A stretch of DNA of 33,904 nt from Clostridia bacterium (GCA_017456985.1 JAFTIH010000037.1:69558-103461), one strand, 5' to 3'; numbered from the stretch's first letter, positions 8,274 through 15,201 are shown. Translations and numbers: made by a program. The notes: generated by a model not told the origin, from the sequence alone.

Positions 8274-9719
8274 TTAAAGGCCCAGCATCTCGCGGAACGC
8301 GGCGATATAGCCCTTCGCGATCTCCTCCTTGCCCGCCTCCGCAAAAATACGCAAAAGCGGCTCGGTGCCCGAAAAACGGCAAATGACGAAGGAATCGTCC
8401 GCAAAATATACCTTACAGCCGTCCTCGTAGCCCACGCGTACGACCTCGTTTTCAAAGGTGGGAAGCTTCTTTTCTTCCATCAGCGTGCGGACGATCTCTG
8501 CCTTGCGCTCGGGCGCAAACGAGAGATTTGCCTCCACCATACGGAAGCTTCCGTGCTTGGCTTCTAATTCGCGCATCATTTCGGTCGGCGTCAGACCCGT
8601 TGCGCAAACCATCTCGATAAAGAGAGAAGCGGCGTAAATGGAGTCCTTGCCGTGAATGTGACCGCGCACCGTTAAACCGCCCGACGACTCACCGCCAAGG
8701 ATAGCGTCGTGTGCGTCGATGCCTGCGGAAATGTACTTGAAGCCAATGGGTACCTCGTAGCACTCTTCGCCGTAGGATGCGGCAATGCGGTCAAGCATAT
8801 GCGTGGTCGCAAGGTTGCGCACCACAGGACCCGTCCAGCCACGGTATCCGCGCAGATAATTATAAAGAAGACAAAGGATCTCGTTGGCGTCAATGTATCT
8901 GCCGTCGCGGTCAACCACGCCAAGGCGGTCGCCGTCGCCGTCAAAGGCAATTCCCAACTCGTATCCGCCCTCCACCACGCGGCTGCGCAGATCGGCGAGG
9001 CGGCTTGCCGTGGGTGCGGGCGTGCCGCCGCCAAAGTAAGCGTCCTTGTTCGCGTTGATGGTGTCCACCGTACAGCGAAGCGTGTGAAGAATGACCGTCA
9101 AAGGGTAGGTGCCCGAGCCGTGCATCGGGTCAAAGAGAATACGCAAGCTGCGGCGCTCGATCGCCTCGCGGTCGAGCATCGAGAGAATATGGTCGATAAA
9201 ATCGTTGAAGGGGGTGTGCATATACGTCACGAGCCCCGCCGCCTTCGCGTCGCTCTCGCGCATCGTGGGGATCTCGTCAAAATAGTGCTCCGCGATCAGC
9301 GCTTCCAGGCGTGCCGTCGTTTCAACGGGCGCGTCGCGTCCCTCGTCCACGATGAGCTTGATGCCGTTGTACGCGGAGGGGTTGTGGCTCGCCGTCACTT
9401 CAAGACCGTAGTGAAGCCCCATGCTCTGCACGAGGTACATGATCAAGGGCGTCGGGGTGCTGCGCTCCATCAAAATAACGGAGTAGCCCATGCCCGTGAT
9501 GACCTCGGTGATCCAATGCATCGTTTCCTCCGAAAGGAAGCGGCGGTCGTAGCCGATCACGAACGGCTTATCCGTCTTGCCCTCCTCCTTGGCGAGCAGG
9601 CAAATGCCGTAGCTCACACGGCGGATGTTGTCCTTAATAAAATCATCTCCGATGATACCGCGCCAGCCGCCCGTTCCGAAACGAATGGGTGTCGCGCTCA
9701 CTTTACATTTTTCGTTCAT
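8274..9719 (-). CDS. Alpha-D-phosphohexomutase (phosphoglucomutase/phosphomannomutase family)
   Basis: 481 residues. All four superfamily signatures are present: phosphoserine loop TASHNPSAYNGIK, metal loop FDGDGDRLG, sugar-binding GGESSGG, and phosphate-binding RFSGTEPLLRI at the C-terminus. The N-terminus IRFGTGGWRGIIGDDF is typical of PGM/PMM-like members that convert sugar-1- to sugar-6-phosphates for glycogen, wall and capsule precursors; glucose versus mannose cannot be told here. The ATG at 9719 is chosen because AGAGGA lies four to five bases before it; earlier in-frame starts at 9740 and 9743 lack a site. A strong promoter and a TGTAAAC palindrome lie in its 5' region. It is divergent from the gene at 9941. 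Confidence 0.92.
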   Translation of the reverse strand: MNEKCKVSATPIRFGTGGWRGIIGDDFIKDNIRRVSYGICLLAKEEGKTDKPFVIGYDRRFLSEETMHWITEVITGMGYSVILMERSTPTPLIMYLVQSMGLHYGLEVTASHNPSAYNGIKLIVDEGRDAPVETTARLEALIAEHYFDEIPTMRESDAKAAGLVTYMHTPFNDFIDHILSMLDREAIERRSLRILFDPMHGSGTYPLTVILHTLRCTVDTINANKDAYFGGGTPAPTASRLADLRSRVVEGGYELGIAFDGDGDRLGVVDRDGRYIDANEILCLLYNYLRGYRGWTGPVVRNLATTHMLDRIAASYGEECYEVPIGFKYISAGIDAHDAILGGESSGGLTVRGHIHGKDSIYAASLFIEMVCATGLTPTEMMRELEAKHGSFRMVEANLSFAPERKAEIVRTLMEEKKLPTFENEVVRVGYEDGCKVYFADDSFVICRFSGTEPLLRIFAEAGKEEIAKGYIAAFREMLGL

Positions 9720-9745
9720 TTCGTCCTCTTTTCTTTGCATCAAAA

Positions 9746-9763
9746 TGTAAACTTCGGTTTACA
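9746..9763. promoter_or_regulatory. TGTAAAC-N4-GTTTACA palindrome in the phosphohexomutase leader
   Basis: A perfect 7+7 inverted repeat with a TTCG (CGAA on the other strand) centre. It is 20-37 bases downstream of the predicted minus-strand transcription start. A further GTTTACA copy at 9791-9797 overlaps the -10 box. LacI-type operators often look like this; a leader hairpin is the alternative. Confidence 0.5.
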
Positions 9764-9789
9764 CAAAAGAAAACCGTTCCGACAATTTA

Positions 9790-9818
9790 AGTTTACAACA
9801 AAAAGCGCGATTTGTCAA
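9790..9818 (-). promoter_or_regulatory. Sigma-A promoter of the phosphohexomutase gene
   Basis: On the minus strand TTGACA (9813-9818), 17-bp spacer, TAAACT (9790-9795). Confidence 0.78.
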
Positions 9819-9887
9819 GGCTTTTCGCGAAAAAGCAGGGTGTAAATTTTTATAAAAAAACAGCGCTCGCAAGAGAAAACTCCCCTC

Positions 9888-9916
9888 TTGCTTTTTTTTC
9901 TTTACTGTGCTATACT
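9888..9916 (+). promoter_or_regulatory. Sigma-A promoter for the gene at 9941
   Basis: TTGCTT (9888-9893), 17-bp spacer ending in TGC, TATACT (9911-9916); AAGGAGGT follows at about 9926-9933. Confidence 0.75.
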
Positions 9917-9940
9917 GAAATAAAAAAGGAGGTATCCCAA

Positions 9941-10447
9941 ATGGCTTTTTGGACTTGGCGTGACGTAGAACCCGAAAACCCCGAAAAGGGTGAGATCTAT
10001 TACAGCAGCAAATATCCCCCGAACAGCAGTGTGGACGAAAGCTTCATCACCATCGGGGTGGTGAAGGGAGAGGCGAAGATCCTTTTTGAAAAATACGATA
10101 TGGTGGATAAGGACCCCGACGGCGTGCGGGAGGCGTACGGCTGTCTGTATGACCCCATCCACACCTTTACCGTAAACGACAGCGAGGCGGACCCCGCCGT
10201 CATCTTCGCCTATACGCTCACGAAGGCGGGCGAGGTGAAGGAGGGCTTGCCTCTCGATCTGGATGCGGCAAGATCGATCTTTCTTTTCACCGAGCCGCAC
10301 GAGGTCACGGCAGAAACGCTCCTTTTTGTCACGGAGAAGGCGGAATCGTTTTCGCTTGACGTGCACGCGATGGAGGAGTTGATCAAAAAAGACGTTCTTG
10401 ACGGCAAGGACGCCCTTTGCCTGATGCTCTTTCAGTTTGGAGATTAA
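9941..10447 (+). CDS. Unknown acidic cytoplasmic protein, 168 aa
   Basis: I do not recognise a family. The protein is strongly acidic, begins MAFWTWRDVEPENPEKGEIYYSSKY, has no signal peptide or membrane segment, and looks like an alternating beta-rich fold ending with VTEKAESFSLDVHAMEELIKK and LCLMLFQFGD. The ATG at 9941 follows AAGGAGGT by about eight bases and the gene has its own promoter. The following gene starts four bases past the stop and encodes a DUF1963-like protein of similar acidic character, so the two are probably co-translated and may act together. Coding status is supported by the promoter, ribosome site, codon usage and tight spacing. Confidence 0.8.
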   Translation: MAFWTWRDVEPENPEKGEIYYSSKYPPNSSVDESFITIGVVKGEAKILFEKYDMVDKDPDGVREAYGCLYDPIHTFTVNDSEADPAVIFAYTLTKAGEVKEGLPLDLDAARSIFLFTEPHEVTAETLLFVTEKAESFSLDVHAMEELIKKDVLDGKDALCLMLFQFGD

Positions 10448-10451
10448 CGCG

Positions 10452-11006
10452 ATGGCGATCGGTATTCAAACAAGAAAAGCCCCCGCACGCTACGACCTCG
10501 GGGCCTCTAAATTCTTCGGCACCCCAACCATTCCCGAGGACTGGGCAGAGGACTTCGGCGACGACGAGATCTTCTTTTGCCAGCTCCGCCTTGCGGACGT
10601 TGCCCCCCTTGATAAAGAAAACCGCCTTCCGCAAACGGGGTATCTTTACGTCTTCCTGCATACGGGGGACGGCGAATATCATCTGCGCGCCGACGTGCGC
10701 TACTTTGACGGCGAGCCCTCGCTTGCCTTGGATGGCTTCAACGACGCCGTCGAGGGCTACGAGAAATACGAGGACGCTTATCTTATGAGCTTTTCCGAGG
10801 TCCCCGACACCGCCGACGGCACCCGTCTTTTCGGCGTGCCGAGCGATTGGTGCTATGGCGAGGAGCCGCCAAGGCTTCTTTTGCAATACGACCCGCTTGA
10901 GGGCGATATGGGCTTTCTCGATCACCTTGATGGGTATCTCTATCTCTTCCTCGGGGAGGACGGGGCAGACCTCACCCAAGTGACGCTCCGCACGGAATAT
11001 TCTTAA
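10452..11006 (+). CDS. DUF1963 (YwqG-like) family protein
   Basis: 184 residues. The segment FFCQLRLADVAPLDKENRLPQTGYLYVF is the typical YwqG/DUF1963 core (family form: LAQINLxEV...LPxxGxLYFF), and the later LLLQYD...FLDHLDGYLYLFL repeats the family's C-terminal pattern (LLQID, then GxxYFFI). The family is widespread, cytoplasmic and of unknown biochemical role, often in neighbourhoods of other uncharacterised proteins. The N-terminal part is shorter than in YwqG (about 260 residues). ATG 10452 is chosen with GGAG at 10439-10442; it overlaps no coding of the preceding gene. A shared bidirectional terminator follows. Confidence 0.78.
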   Translation: MAIGIQTRKAPARYDLGASKFFGTPTIPEDWAEDFGDDEIFFCQLRLADVAPLDKENRLPQTGYLYVFLHTGDGEYHLRADVRYFDGEPSLALDGFNDAVEGYEKYEDAYLMSFSEVPDTADGTRLFGVPSDWCYGEEPPRLLLQYDPLEGDMGFLDHLDGYLYLFLGEDGADLTQVTLRTEYS

Positions 11007-11019
11007 GGAAAACAACGTA

Positions 11020-11050
11020 AAAAAGAACCACGCCCGCGTGGTTCTTTTTC
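11020..11050. terminator. Bidirectional intrinsic terminator
   Basis: AAAAAGAACCACG (11020-11032), loop CCCG, CGTGGTTCTTTTT (11037-11049). It lies between converging genes ending at 11006 and 11052. Confidence 0.92.
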
Positions 11051-11051
11051 T

Positions 11052-11855
11052 TTACAGTACCGAAATTCTCTTTACTCTGTCGTAAGCCGTCGCAAGAAAT
11101 TCCTCGGCGCTCATCTGCTTGTAATCCTCGCTTGAAGTGCGGAAGACCTCAAGCGTCAGCGCGCCGCCAAAGCCGTACTCATCCAGCTTTCGCATCATTT
11201 GCGCGTAATCGTACGTGCCGTCGAAGGGAAGCAGATGACGGTCAAAATCGTGCGTCTTATCCGCAAACGGACGCCCGGGGTTGTCGTGCAGATGCGTTGC
11301 CACCAGCTTGTCCGTAAAAATATCTAACCATCTTACCGTCTTGGTGTAACAGTGCTCGTGTCCCGAGTCAAAGCAAAAGCGCACCGCGTCGCGGTTTTCG
11401 TAGCGGTCTGCAAGACAGCAAAGGTTGCCCACCTTGCGCAGGTTTTCAAAGGCAAGAGTCACGCCGCGCTCCTCGGCGTATGCTACGAGCGCGTCGTAGC
11501 GCGAGAGCCCAAGGTCGCACACGGGCGGTGCCTGCCAGCCGCTTGACACGTGAATGACTACGCTGGATACCTCACACGCGGACGCCGAGTCGATCGCCTC
11601 GCACATTCCCTGAAAGAGGGGCAAATACCCGTCTCCCGTTTCCCACATCGCGTTGATCCCGCGAAAGGGCGCGTGCAAAAAGGGAAACGCCACGCCAAGC
11701 GCCGTCGCGCGTTCCTTTAAGGCATAGACGCTCGCCTTGTCGATCAGCGCGCTCGTTATGCTCTCAAAGCCGATCGCCTTCGCAAGTGACAGGGTCGTAA
11801 GCTCGTCCGTCAGCCCCGACAGGCAATCCGTGTTAATGCCAAGCAGTCTTTTCAT
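11052..11855 (-). CDS. Sugar phosphate isomerase/epimerase-like TIM-barrel protein (third paralog)
   Basis: 267 residues, same superfamily as the tandem pair at 2286-3973: FLHAPF, LAFENL (glutamate ligand), CFDSGHEHCY (aspartate and histidine), THLHDNPG (histidine), DRHLLPFDG, and LTLEVF (last glutamate). The DSGHE, TH-x-N/H-DN and HLLP-Y/F-DG motifs are closer to the tandem genes than to other family branches, so it is a diverged in-genome paralog. Substrate unknown. The start at 11855 is backed by AAGGCG about eight bases ahead. A TTGCAT-17-TACAAT promoter and a TTTGGTTTACA sequence like that in front of ylxM lie upstream. Confidence 0.87.
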   Translation of the reverse strand: MKRLLGINTDCLSGLTDELTTLSLAKAIGFESITSALIDKASVYALKERATALGVAFPFLHAPFRGINAMWETGDGYLPLFQGMCEAIDSASACEVSSVVIHVSSGWQAPPVCDLGLSRYDALVAYAEERGVTLAFENLRKVGNLCCLADRYENRDAVRFCFDSGHEHCYTKTVRWLDIFTDKLVATHLHDNPGRPFADKTHDFDRHLLPFDGTYDYAQMMRKLDEYGFGGALTLEVFRTSSEDYKQMSAEEFLATAYDRVKRISVL

Positions 11856-11892
11856 TATAATCGCCTTCTTTGATCGTTTGGTTTACAGGCAC

Positions 11893-11921
11893 ATTGTAGC
11901 ATAAAGCGGAGAAGAATGCAA
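11893..11921 (-). promoter_or_regulatory. Sigma-A promoter of the third isomerase-like gene
   Basis: On the minus strand TTGCAT (11916-11921), 17-bp spacer ending TTTATGC, TACAAT (11893-11898). The spacer end and -10 closely match those of the ylxM promoter. Confidence 0.72.
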
Positions 11922-11958
11922 GAGCTTTCCTTGGATTTTTGAAAAACGAAAAGAAAAT

Positions 11959-12510
11959 TTACACCGCCAAATAAAAATATTCCGCAATCGTTTCGGGCGC
12001 TTCCTTTAAGCCGCCCTCGATCCACCATTTCACCGTTTCCACGAAGGTTGCGGCAATATGGTTGACCCAAAAGCTCTCGGGGAGTTTTTCGCTTTTTCTC
12101 TTTGCAAAGGTGGAAAGCTGGCTTATCACCAATTCTCGGAGCCCAACCTTGAAATAGCTTAAAAAAAGCTCGTTATTTCTGCTGGAAAGCAGTTCTAGGA
12201 TCCCGTTGTCGTTCTTTTGTAAATGCACGAGCAGGTGCCAAAATACCGAGCCGTGCGCGTCGCACCGAAAGATATGACGGTGCTCGGACGGGTGATCGCT
12301 CGCCGCGTCAAAGATATGGCAAAACAGCTCCTCGCACAGCGCCTTCAAAAGAAAATCCTTCGTTTCAAAATGCGCGTAAAAGGTCGCCCTTCCTACGTCT
12401 GCCTCCTCGATGATCTCGCCCACGGTGATCTGCGCAAAATCCTTTTTTGCTAACAGGGTGATAAAGGCGCGGAAGATCGCCTCTCTCGTTTTTCTTTGGC
12501 GTCGGTCCAT
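11959..12510 (-). CDS. TetR/AcrR-family regulator, probably controlling the divergent cation exporter
   Basis: 183 residues. The N-terminal helix-turn-helix is clear: RREAIFRAFITLLAKKDF-type lead (read here as TREAIFRAFITLLAKKDF), ITVGEIIEEADVGRATFYAHF, matching the TetR signature TVxxIAxxAGVSxGTFYxHF. The C-terminal ligand domain is unrecognised, with WVNHIAATFVETVKWWIEGG near the end as in the DUF-type TetR_C_33 group. GGAGGA precedes the ATG at 12510. It is transcribed away from a CDF transporter, and two near-identical 14-bp palindromic sites lie in the 150-bp divergent region, so autoregulation plus control of the transporter is the simplest model. Inducer unknown; zinc itself is not a usual TetR ligand. 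Confidence 0.9.
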   Translation of the reverse strand: MDRRQRKTREAIFRAFITLLAKKDFAQITVGEIIEEADVGRATFYAHFETKDFLLKALCEELFCHIFDAASDHPSEHRHIFRCDAHGSVFWHLLVHLQKNDNGILELLSSRNNELFLSYFKVGLRELVISQLSTFAKRKSEKLPESFWVNHIAATFVETVKWWIEGGLKEAPETIAEYFYLAV

Positions 12511-12537
12511 AGTTCCTCCATACAATTTTGCAAAAAC

Positions 12538-12551
12538 GTTCCGTATCGAAC
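12538..12551. promoter_or_regulatory. Predicted TetR operator 1
   Basis: GTTCCGTATCGAAC, an imperfect palindrome (CGTTC...GAACG arms) 28 bases before the TetR start codon. It differs from the reverse complement of operator 2 at one of 14 positions. Confidence 0.72.
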
Positions 12552-12570
12552 GCTCGTGAAAATTTGCGTG

Positions 12571-12599
12571 TTGCTTTTGGGTGCAAAGCCTATTATACT
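12571..12599 (+). promoter_or_regulatory. Sigma-A promoter of the CDF exporter
   Basis: TTGCTT (12571-12576), 17-bp spacer, TATACT (12594-12599). Operator 2 starts ten bases downstream, covering the expected transcription start region. Confidence 0.72.
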
Positions 12600-12608
12600 A
12601 TACATAGA

Positions 12609-12622
12609 GTTCGATACCGAAC
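12609..12622. promoter_or_regulatory. Predicted TetR operator 2, shared by both divergent promoters
   Basis: GTTCGATACCGAAC within the near-perfect palindrome AGTTCGATACCGAACT. It sits immediately downstream of the -10 boxes of both the exporter promoter (plus) and the regulator promoter (minus), an ideal dual-repression position. Confidence 0.75.
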
Positions 12623-12624
12623 TT

Positions 12625-12653
12625 ATTATACCGTAAAAGCCCCATCAAGTCAA
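12625..12653 (-). promoter_or_regulatory. Sigma-A promoter of the TetR regulator
   Basis: On the minus strand TTGACT (12648-12653), 17-bp spacer, TATAAT (12625-12630), giving a roughly 110-base leader before the TetR gene that also contains operator 1. Confidence 0.75.
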
Positions 12654-12663
12654 GGAGAAGCTT

Positions 12664-13563
12664 ATGAAAACCGAGAAAAATATTTTGATCGCCTTTTTGC
12701 TCAATTTCGCCTTTTCCGTCTTTGAGTTCGTCGGCGGCATCCTGACGGGAAGCGCCGCGATCCTCTCGGACGCCGTCCACGACGTGGGGGACGCTCTGAG
12801 CATCGGCGTTTCGTATTTTCTTGAAAGAAAAAGCAAACGAGAGCCCGACGAGCGCTATACCTACGGCTATGCAAGATATTCCGTCCTTGGGAGTGTATTC
12901 ACCACACTGATCCTTTTGGTCGGCTCCGTGCTCGTCGTCAGCCACGCCGTCGCGCGCATCGTGACCCCCACCCCTATCAACTATAAGGGAATGATCCTCT
13001 TTGCCCTCGTGGGCGCCCTCGTCAATTTTCTCGCCGCGCTCTTTACCCGACACGGCGATTCCTTGAATCAAAAAGCCGTCAATTTACATATGCTTGAGGA
13101 CGTCCTCGGTTGGATCGTCGTCCTCATCGGCGCCGTCGTGATGCACTTCACAAACTTCTCTCTGCTCGACCCCATTCTCTCCATCGCCGTCGCCGTCTTC
13201 ATCTTTGTGAATGCCCTCAAAACGCTGGGCGCGGCGCTCGCGCTCTTCCTTGAAAGGACGCCCGCAGAAATCGACGTCTCCGCGCTTCGCGAGCATCTTT
13301 GCCACACGGAGGGCGTCCTCGACGTCCACCACCTGCACCTTTGGAGCCTTGACGGGGAAGCGTGCTACGCCACGATGCACGTCGTCGCGGACGGCGACGC
13401 CCACGCGATCAAAAAGCGCGTGCGCGAGGAGCTCGCCGAGCACGGCGTCACCCACGCAACGTTAGAGCTCGAAACGAAGGACGAGGAATGCCACGAGCGG
13501 CACTGCCACGTTGAGCACACGCCCCACGCAGGACATCACCATCATCGCCATCATAGCCATTAA
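12664..13563 (+). CDS. Cation diffusion facilitator, probable zinc exporter (CzcD/ZitB type)
   Basis: 299 residues, six transmembrane helices in the inner membrane and a cytoplasmic C-terminal domain; a proton-coupled metal exporter by family. Metal-site motifs are HDVGD at 39-43 in helix 2 and HMLED in helix 5, both the HxxxD form that goes with zinc selectivity. The C-terminal domain has LREHLCHTEGVLDVHHLHLWSL, the usual CDF dimer segment. The tail is histidine-rich (HERHCHVEHTPHAGHHHHRHHSH-like, in the last 25 residues), a probable metal buffer. AAGGAG precedes the ATG. Divergent from the TetR gene with shared operator; followed by its own terminator. Confidence 0.93.
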   Translation: MKTEKNILIAFLLNFAFSVFEFVGGILTGSAAILSDAVHDVGDALSIGVSYFLERKSKREPDERYTYGYARYSVLGSVFTTLILLVGSVLVVSHAVARIVTPTPINYKGMILFALVGALVNFLAALFTRHGDSLNQKAVNLHMLEDVLGWIVVLIGAVVMHFTNFSLLDPILSIAVAVFIFVNALKTLGAALALFLERTPAEIDVSALREHLCHTEGVLDVHHLHLWSLDGEACYATMHVVADGDAHAIKKRVREELAEHGVTHATLELETKDEECHERHCHVEHTPHAGHHHHRHHSH

Positions 13564-13568
13564 AAGAG

Positions 13569-13600
13569 AAAGAAGCACACCGCAGGGTGTGCTTCTTTTC
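13569..13600 (+). terminator. Intrinsic terminator of the CDF gene
   Basis: AAAGAAGCACACC (13569-13581), loop GCAG, GGTGTGCTTCTTT (13586-13598), then TTC. Confidence 0.88.
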
Positions 13601-13606
13601 AATGAT

Positions 13607-13680
13607 CACGGCAGAGCCGTGGCGGCGGTATCTGTGCCTCCCTCTAAAAGGGAGGCGGCACGCGACGGCGTGACGAAGGG
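13607..13680. repeat. Multi-hairpin intergenic repeat, copy A
   Basis: Three hairpins in a row: CACGGC-AGA-GCCGTG (13607-13621), GCCTCCCT-loop-AGGGAGGC (13636-13656), CACGC-GACG-GCGTG (13659-13672), then GAAGGGAG. The CTCCCT/AGGGAG hairpin followed by a second GC hairpin and a GAGGGAG-like end is the same architecture as copy B at 14771-14815. It is a non-coding palindromic repeat as found between genes in gut clostridia. Confidence 0.65.
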
Positions 13681-13685
13681 AGTGC

Positions 13686-14600
13686 TTACGATTTCTCAAG
13701 CAGACCGTATGCAGATAAGATATATTCTGCCGTTTCATACATCATTTTCTCAATATGCCGTTGCATAAACAGCTGTGGCTCTGCAAGCAGCCCGCCCTCG
13801 ATCGACCTTCTGTTGCCAAGCCAGTACTTATACGGGCGCAGTGCGGAGTCGCATTCCAGGGTGAACGCCCCCTGAAAATCAATCGCAACGAGCGCGCGCA
13901 TTACCTCGTCGTGGTTGAGCGTTCCCATAAAGGGGGCAATGTGCTCGTCACGCTCGCCGCGGTTGTCGTTGTAGTGGATGGCGTACAGCTCGTCGCCAAG
14001 CGCGAGAATTTCCTCGTATTGTGCGCCCTCACAGTTGGCGTGTCCCGTATCCCAGCAGCCGTGGATCTGCGGATGGTCAACGTACTTGATAAACTCGCGC
14101 ATATCCTTGCCCGAGTTGATGAAATACATACCGTTCATATTGGCATCCGTGGAGTTTTCGCAAAGCACGTTAACGCCGCAGGACTCGATAATAGGGAAGA
14201 GCCTTTCGTAAAAGCGCTTGTTTTTCTCAAACCATTCTTCCTTGGAGAGCCCTTGGGCAAAGCCGTTGTGTACGACGGTATTCGAGATGCCGAGCATCCC
14301 GCAGATCTCAATGGAACGAACGGTTGCCGCAAGCAAAAAATCCACGTGCGCGCTATCCTCGGCAAGTGGGTTGCCACCCTGCGAGTGCGCCTGTACGAAG
14401 GTCATGCCAAGCTCGTCCGCCACGCGCTTGAGCTTGTGCACCTCGTCCTCCCAGCCGCCGCGCATATATACGCAGTCGGGCGTGAAGGTGTACATATTAA
14501 GATCAATACAGCGGAAGCCCGCGCGGTGAAGCTCGCGAATGCACTCCTCATCCGTTTGACAATAACGCTTGAAATCGCCTGTTGTCGTTGCAATTTTCAT
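13686..14600 (-). CDS. Sugar phosphate isomerase/epimerase-like TIM-barrel protein (fourth, more distant)
   Basis: 304 residues of the xylose-isomerase-like/AP-endonuclease-2 superfamily, longer and more distant than the other three in this window. Strand-end motifs with probable metal ligands: VLCENST (Glu), CWDTGHANC (Asp, His), AIHYNDNRG (His), and FTLECDS (last Glu). FVQAHSQGG takes the place of the usual LHAP. The N-terminus MKIATTTGDF lacks a signal peptide, so it is cytoplasmic. Substrate unknown. The start at 14600 has GAGG about ten bases upstream. Its promoter is near consensus and has a perfect palindrome at the transcription start, suggesting its own repressor. Confidence 0.86.
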   Translation of the reverse strand: MKIATTTGDFKRYCQTDEECIRELHRAGFRCIDLNMYTFTPDCVYMRGGWEDEVHKLKRVADELGMTFVQAHSQGGNPLAEDSAHVDFLLAATVRSIEICGMLGISNTVVHNGFAQGLSKEEWFEKNKRFYERLFPIIESCGVNVLCENSTDANMNGMYFINSGKDMREFIKYVDHPQIHGCWDTGHANCEGAQYEEILALGDELYAIHYNDNRGERDEHIAPFMGTLNHDEVMRALVAIDFQGAFTLECDSALRPYKYWLGNRRSIEGGLLAEPQLFMQRHIEKMMYETAEYILSAYGLLEKS

Positions 14601-14649
14601 TTTTATCAGCCTCGCTTTGCTTGAATTTCAAAAAAATGAAGGGGAATAG

Positions 14650-14663
14650 ACCTCACTTGAGGT
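14650..14663. promoter_or_regulatory. Perfect palindrome ACCTCACTTGAGGT at the transcription start
   Basis: A 6-2-6 inverted repeat that abuts the -10 box of the minus-strand promoter for the gene at 13686-14600, thus covering its +1. An operator for an unidentified repressor is likely. Confidence 0.6.
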
Positions 14664-14692
14664 ATTATAGCACAAAAAGGCGGCTTTGTAAA
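14664..14692 (-). promoter_or_regulatory. Sigma-A promoter of the fourth isomerase-like gene
   Basis: On the minus strand TTTACA (14687-14692), 17-bp spacer ending GTGC, TATAAT (14664-14669). Confidence 0.8.
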
Positions 14693-14770
14693 GAGAAATG
14701 GAAAAAAAAGGAAACCGTGATCGCACACCAATGGCAACGCTGACCTTTATAATTTTGCGCAAAAAGAAAA

Positions 14771-14815
14771 AGCTCCCTCCGAGAGGGAGCTCCCGACGCA
14801 GTCGGGTGAGAGAGT
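14771..14815. repeat. Multi-hairpin intergenic repeat, copy B
   Basis: AGCTCCCT-loop-AGGGAGCT (14771-14791) is followed at once by CCCGAC-GCA-GTCGGG (14792-14806) and TGAGAGAGT. Same order of parts as copy A at 13607-13680, 1.1 kb away on the other side of one gene. Confidence 0.65.
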
Positions 14816-15200
14816 ATGCGTACGGTATCCGTCTGGCGCTATGCGCCACCGGCGGCGTTCGCCGCGCCTCTTGTGAGCGAGCTCCCATCGGCTTATGGCG
14901 AACGCACGAACCCACGCGCCCTCGCCTTGCTCGGCGCTGGGTGAGTGTCGCCTTCCTAAAACATAGTCGAAATGTGCCCTCGGCGTAGCCTCACTTCATT
15001 TCTCCTTGTTTTAGTTAAGCACTTCGTGAAAACAGGTATCAACTGTTTTCGCTCGTTTACCTCGTTCTGGTACGGGTATCAGCCCTACGGGCTGGGAGTC
15101 GCTCCTTGCAGGTCGCTCGCAAGCGGCGACCGTGCCTTCGTCGCGCCTACGAACCCACGCGCCGTCGCCTTGCTCGGCGCTGGGTTCGCCCGACAGGGCG
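14816..15200. repeat. GC-rich hairpin-dense non-coding stretch with a 36-nt duplication
   Basis: No gene is seen in this 385-base stretch. A 36-nt sequence starting CGAACCCACGCGCC and ending TCGGCGCTGGGT is present at 14907-14942 and 15150-15185 with a single mismatch; each copy folds as CCCA-GCGCC against GGCGC-TGGG. Other simple hairpins: TGGCGC-TAT-GCGCCA (14834-14848), GAAAACAG-loop-CTGTTTTC (15028-15050), CAGCCC-TAC-GGGCTG (15080-15094), and GGTCGC...GCGACC (15112-15132). Short open frames across it have no ribosome site and follow the repeats, so they are not called. Confidence 0.6.
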
Positions 15201-15201
15201 T

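Noticed and set aside
8709..9845. Plus-strand open frame of 378 codons opposite the phosphohexomutase
   Set aside because: Shadow of a clearly identified enzyme on the other strand; runs through its promoter.
13755..14624. Plus-strand open frame opposite the fourth isomerase-like gene
   Set aside because: Shadow frame; the minus strand has the metal-ligand motifs, promoter and ribosome site.
14698..14988. Small Arg-rich open frame over the hairpin-rich spacer
   Set aside because: It translates the palindromic repeats and lacks a ribosome site; non-coding repeat is the better reading.
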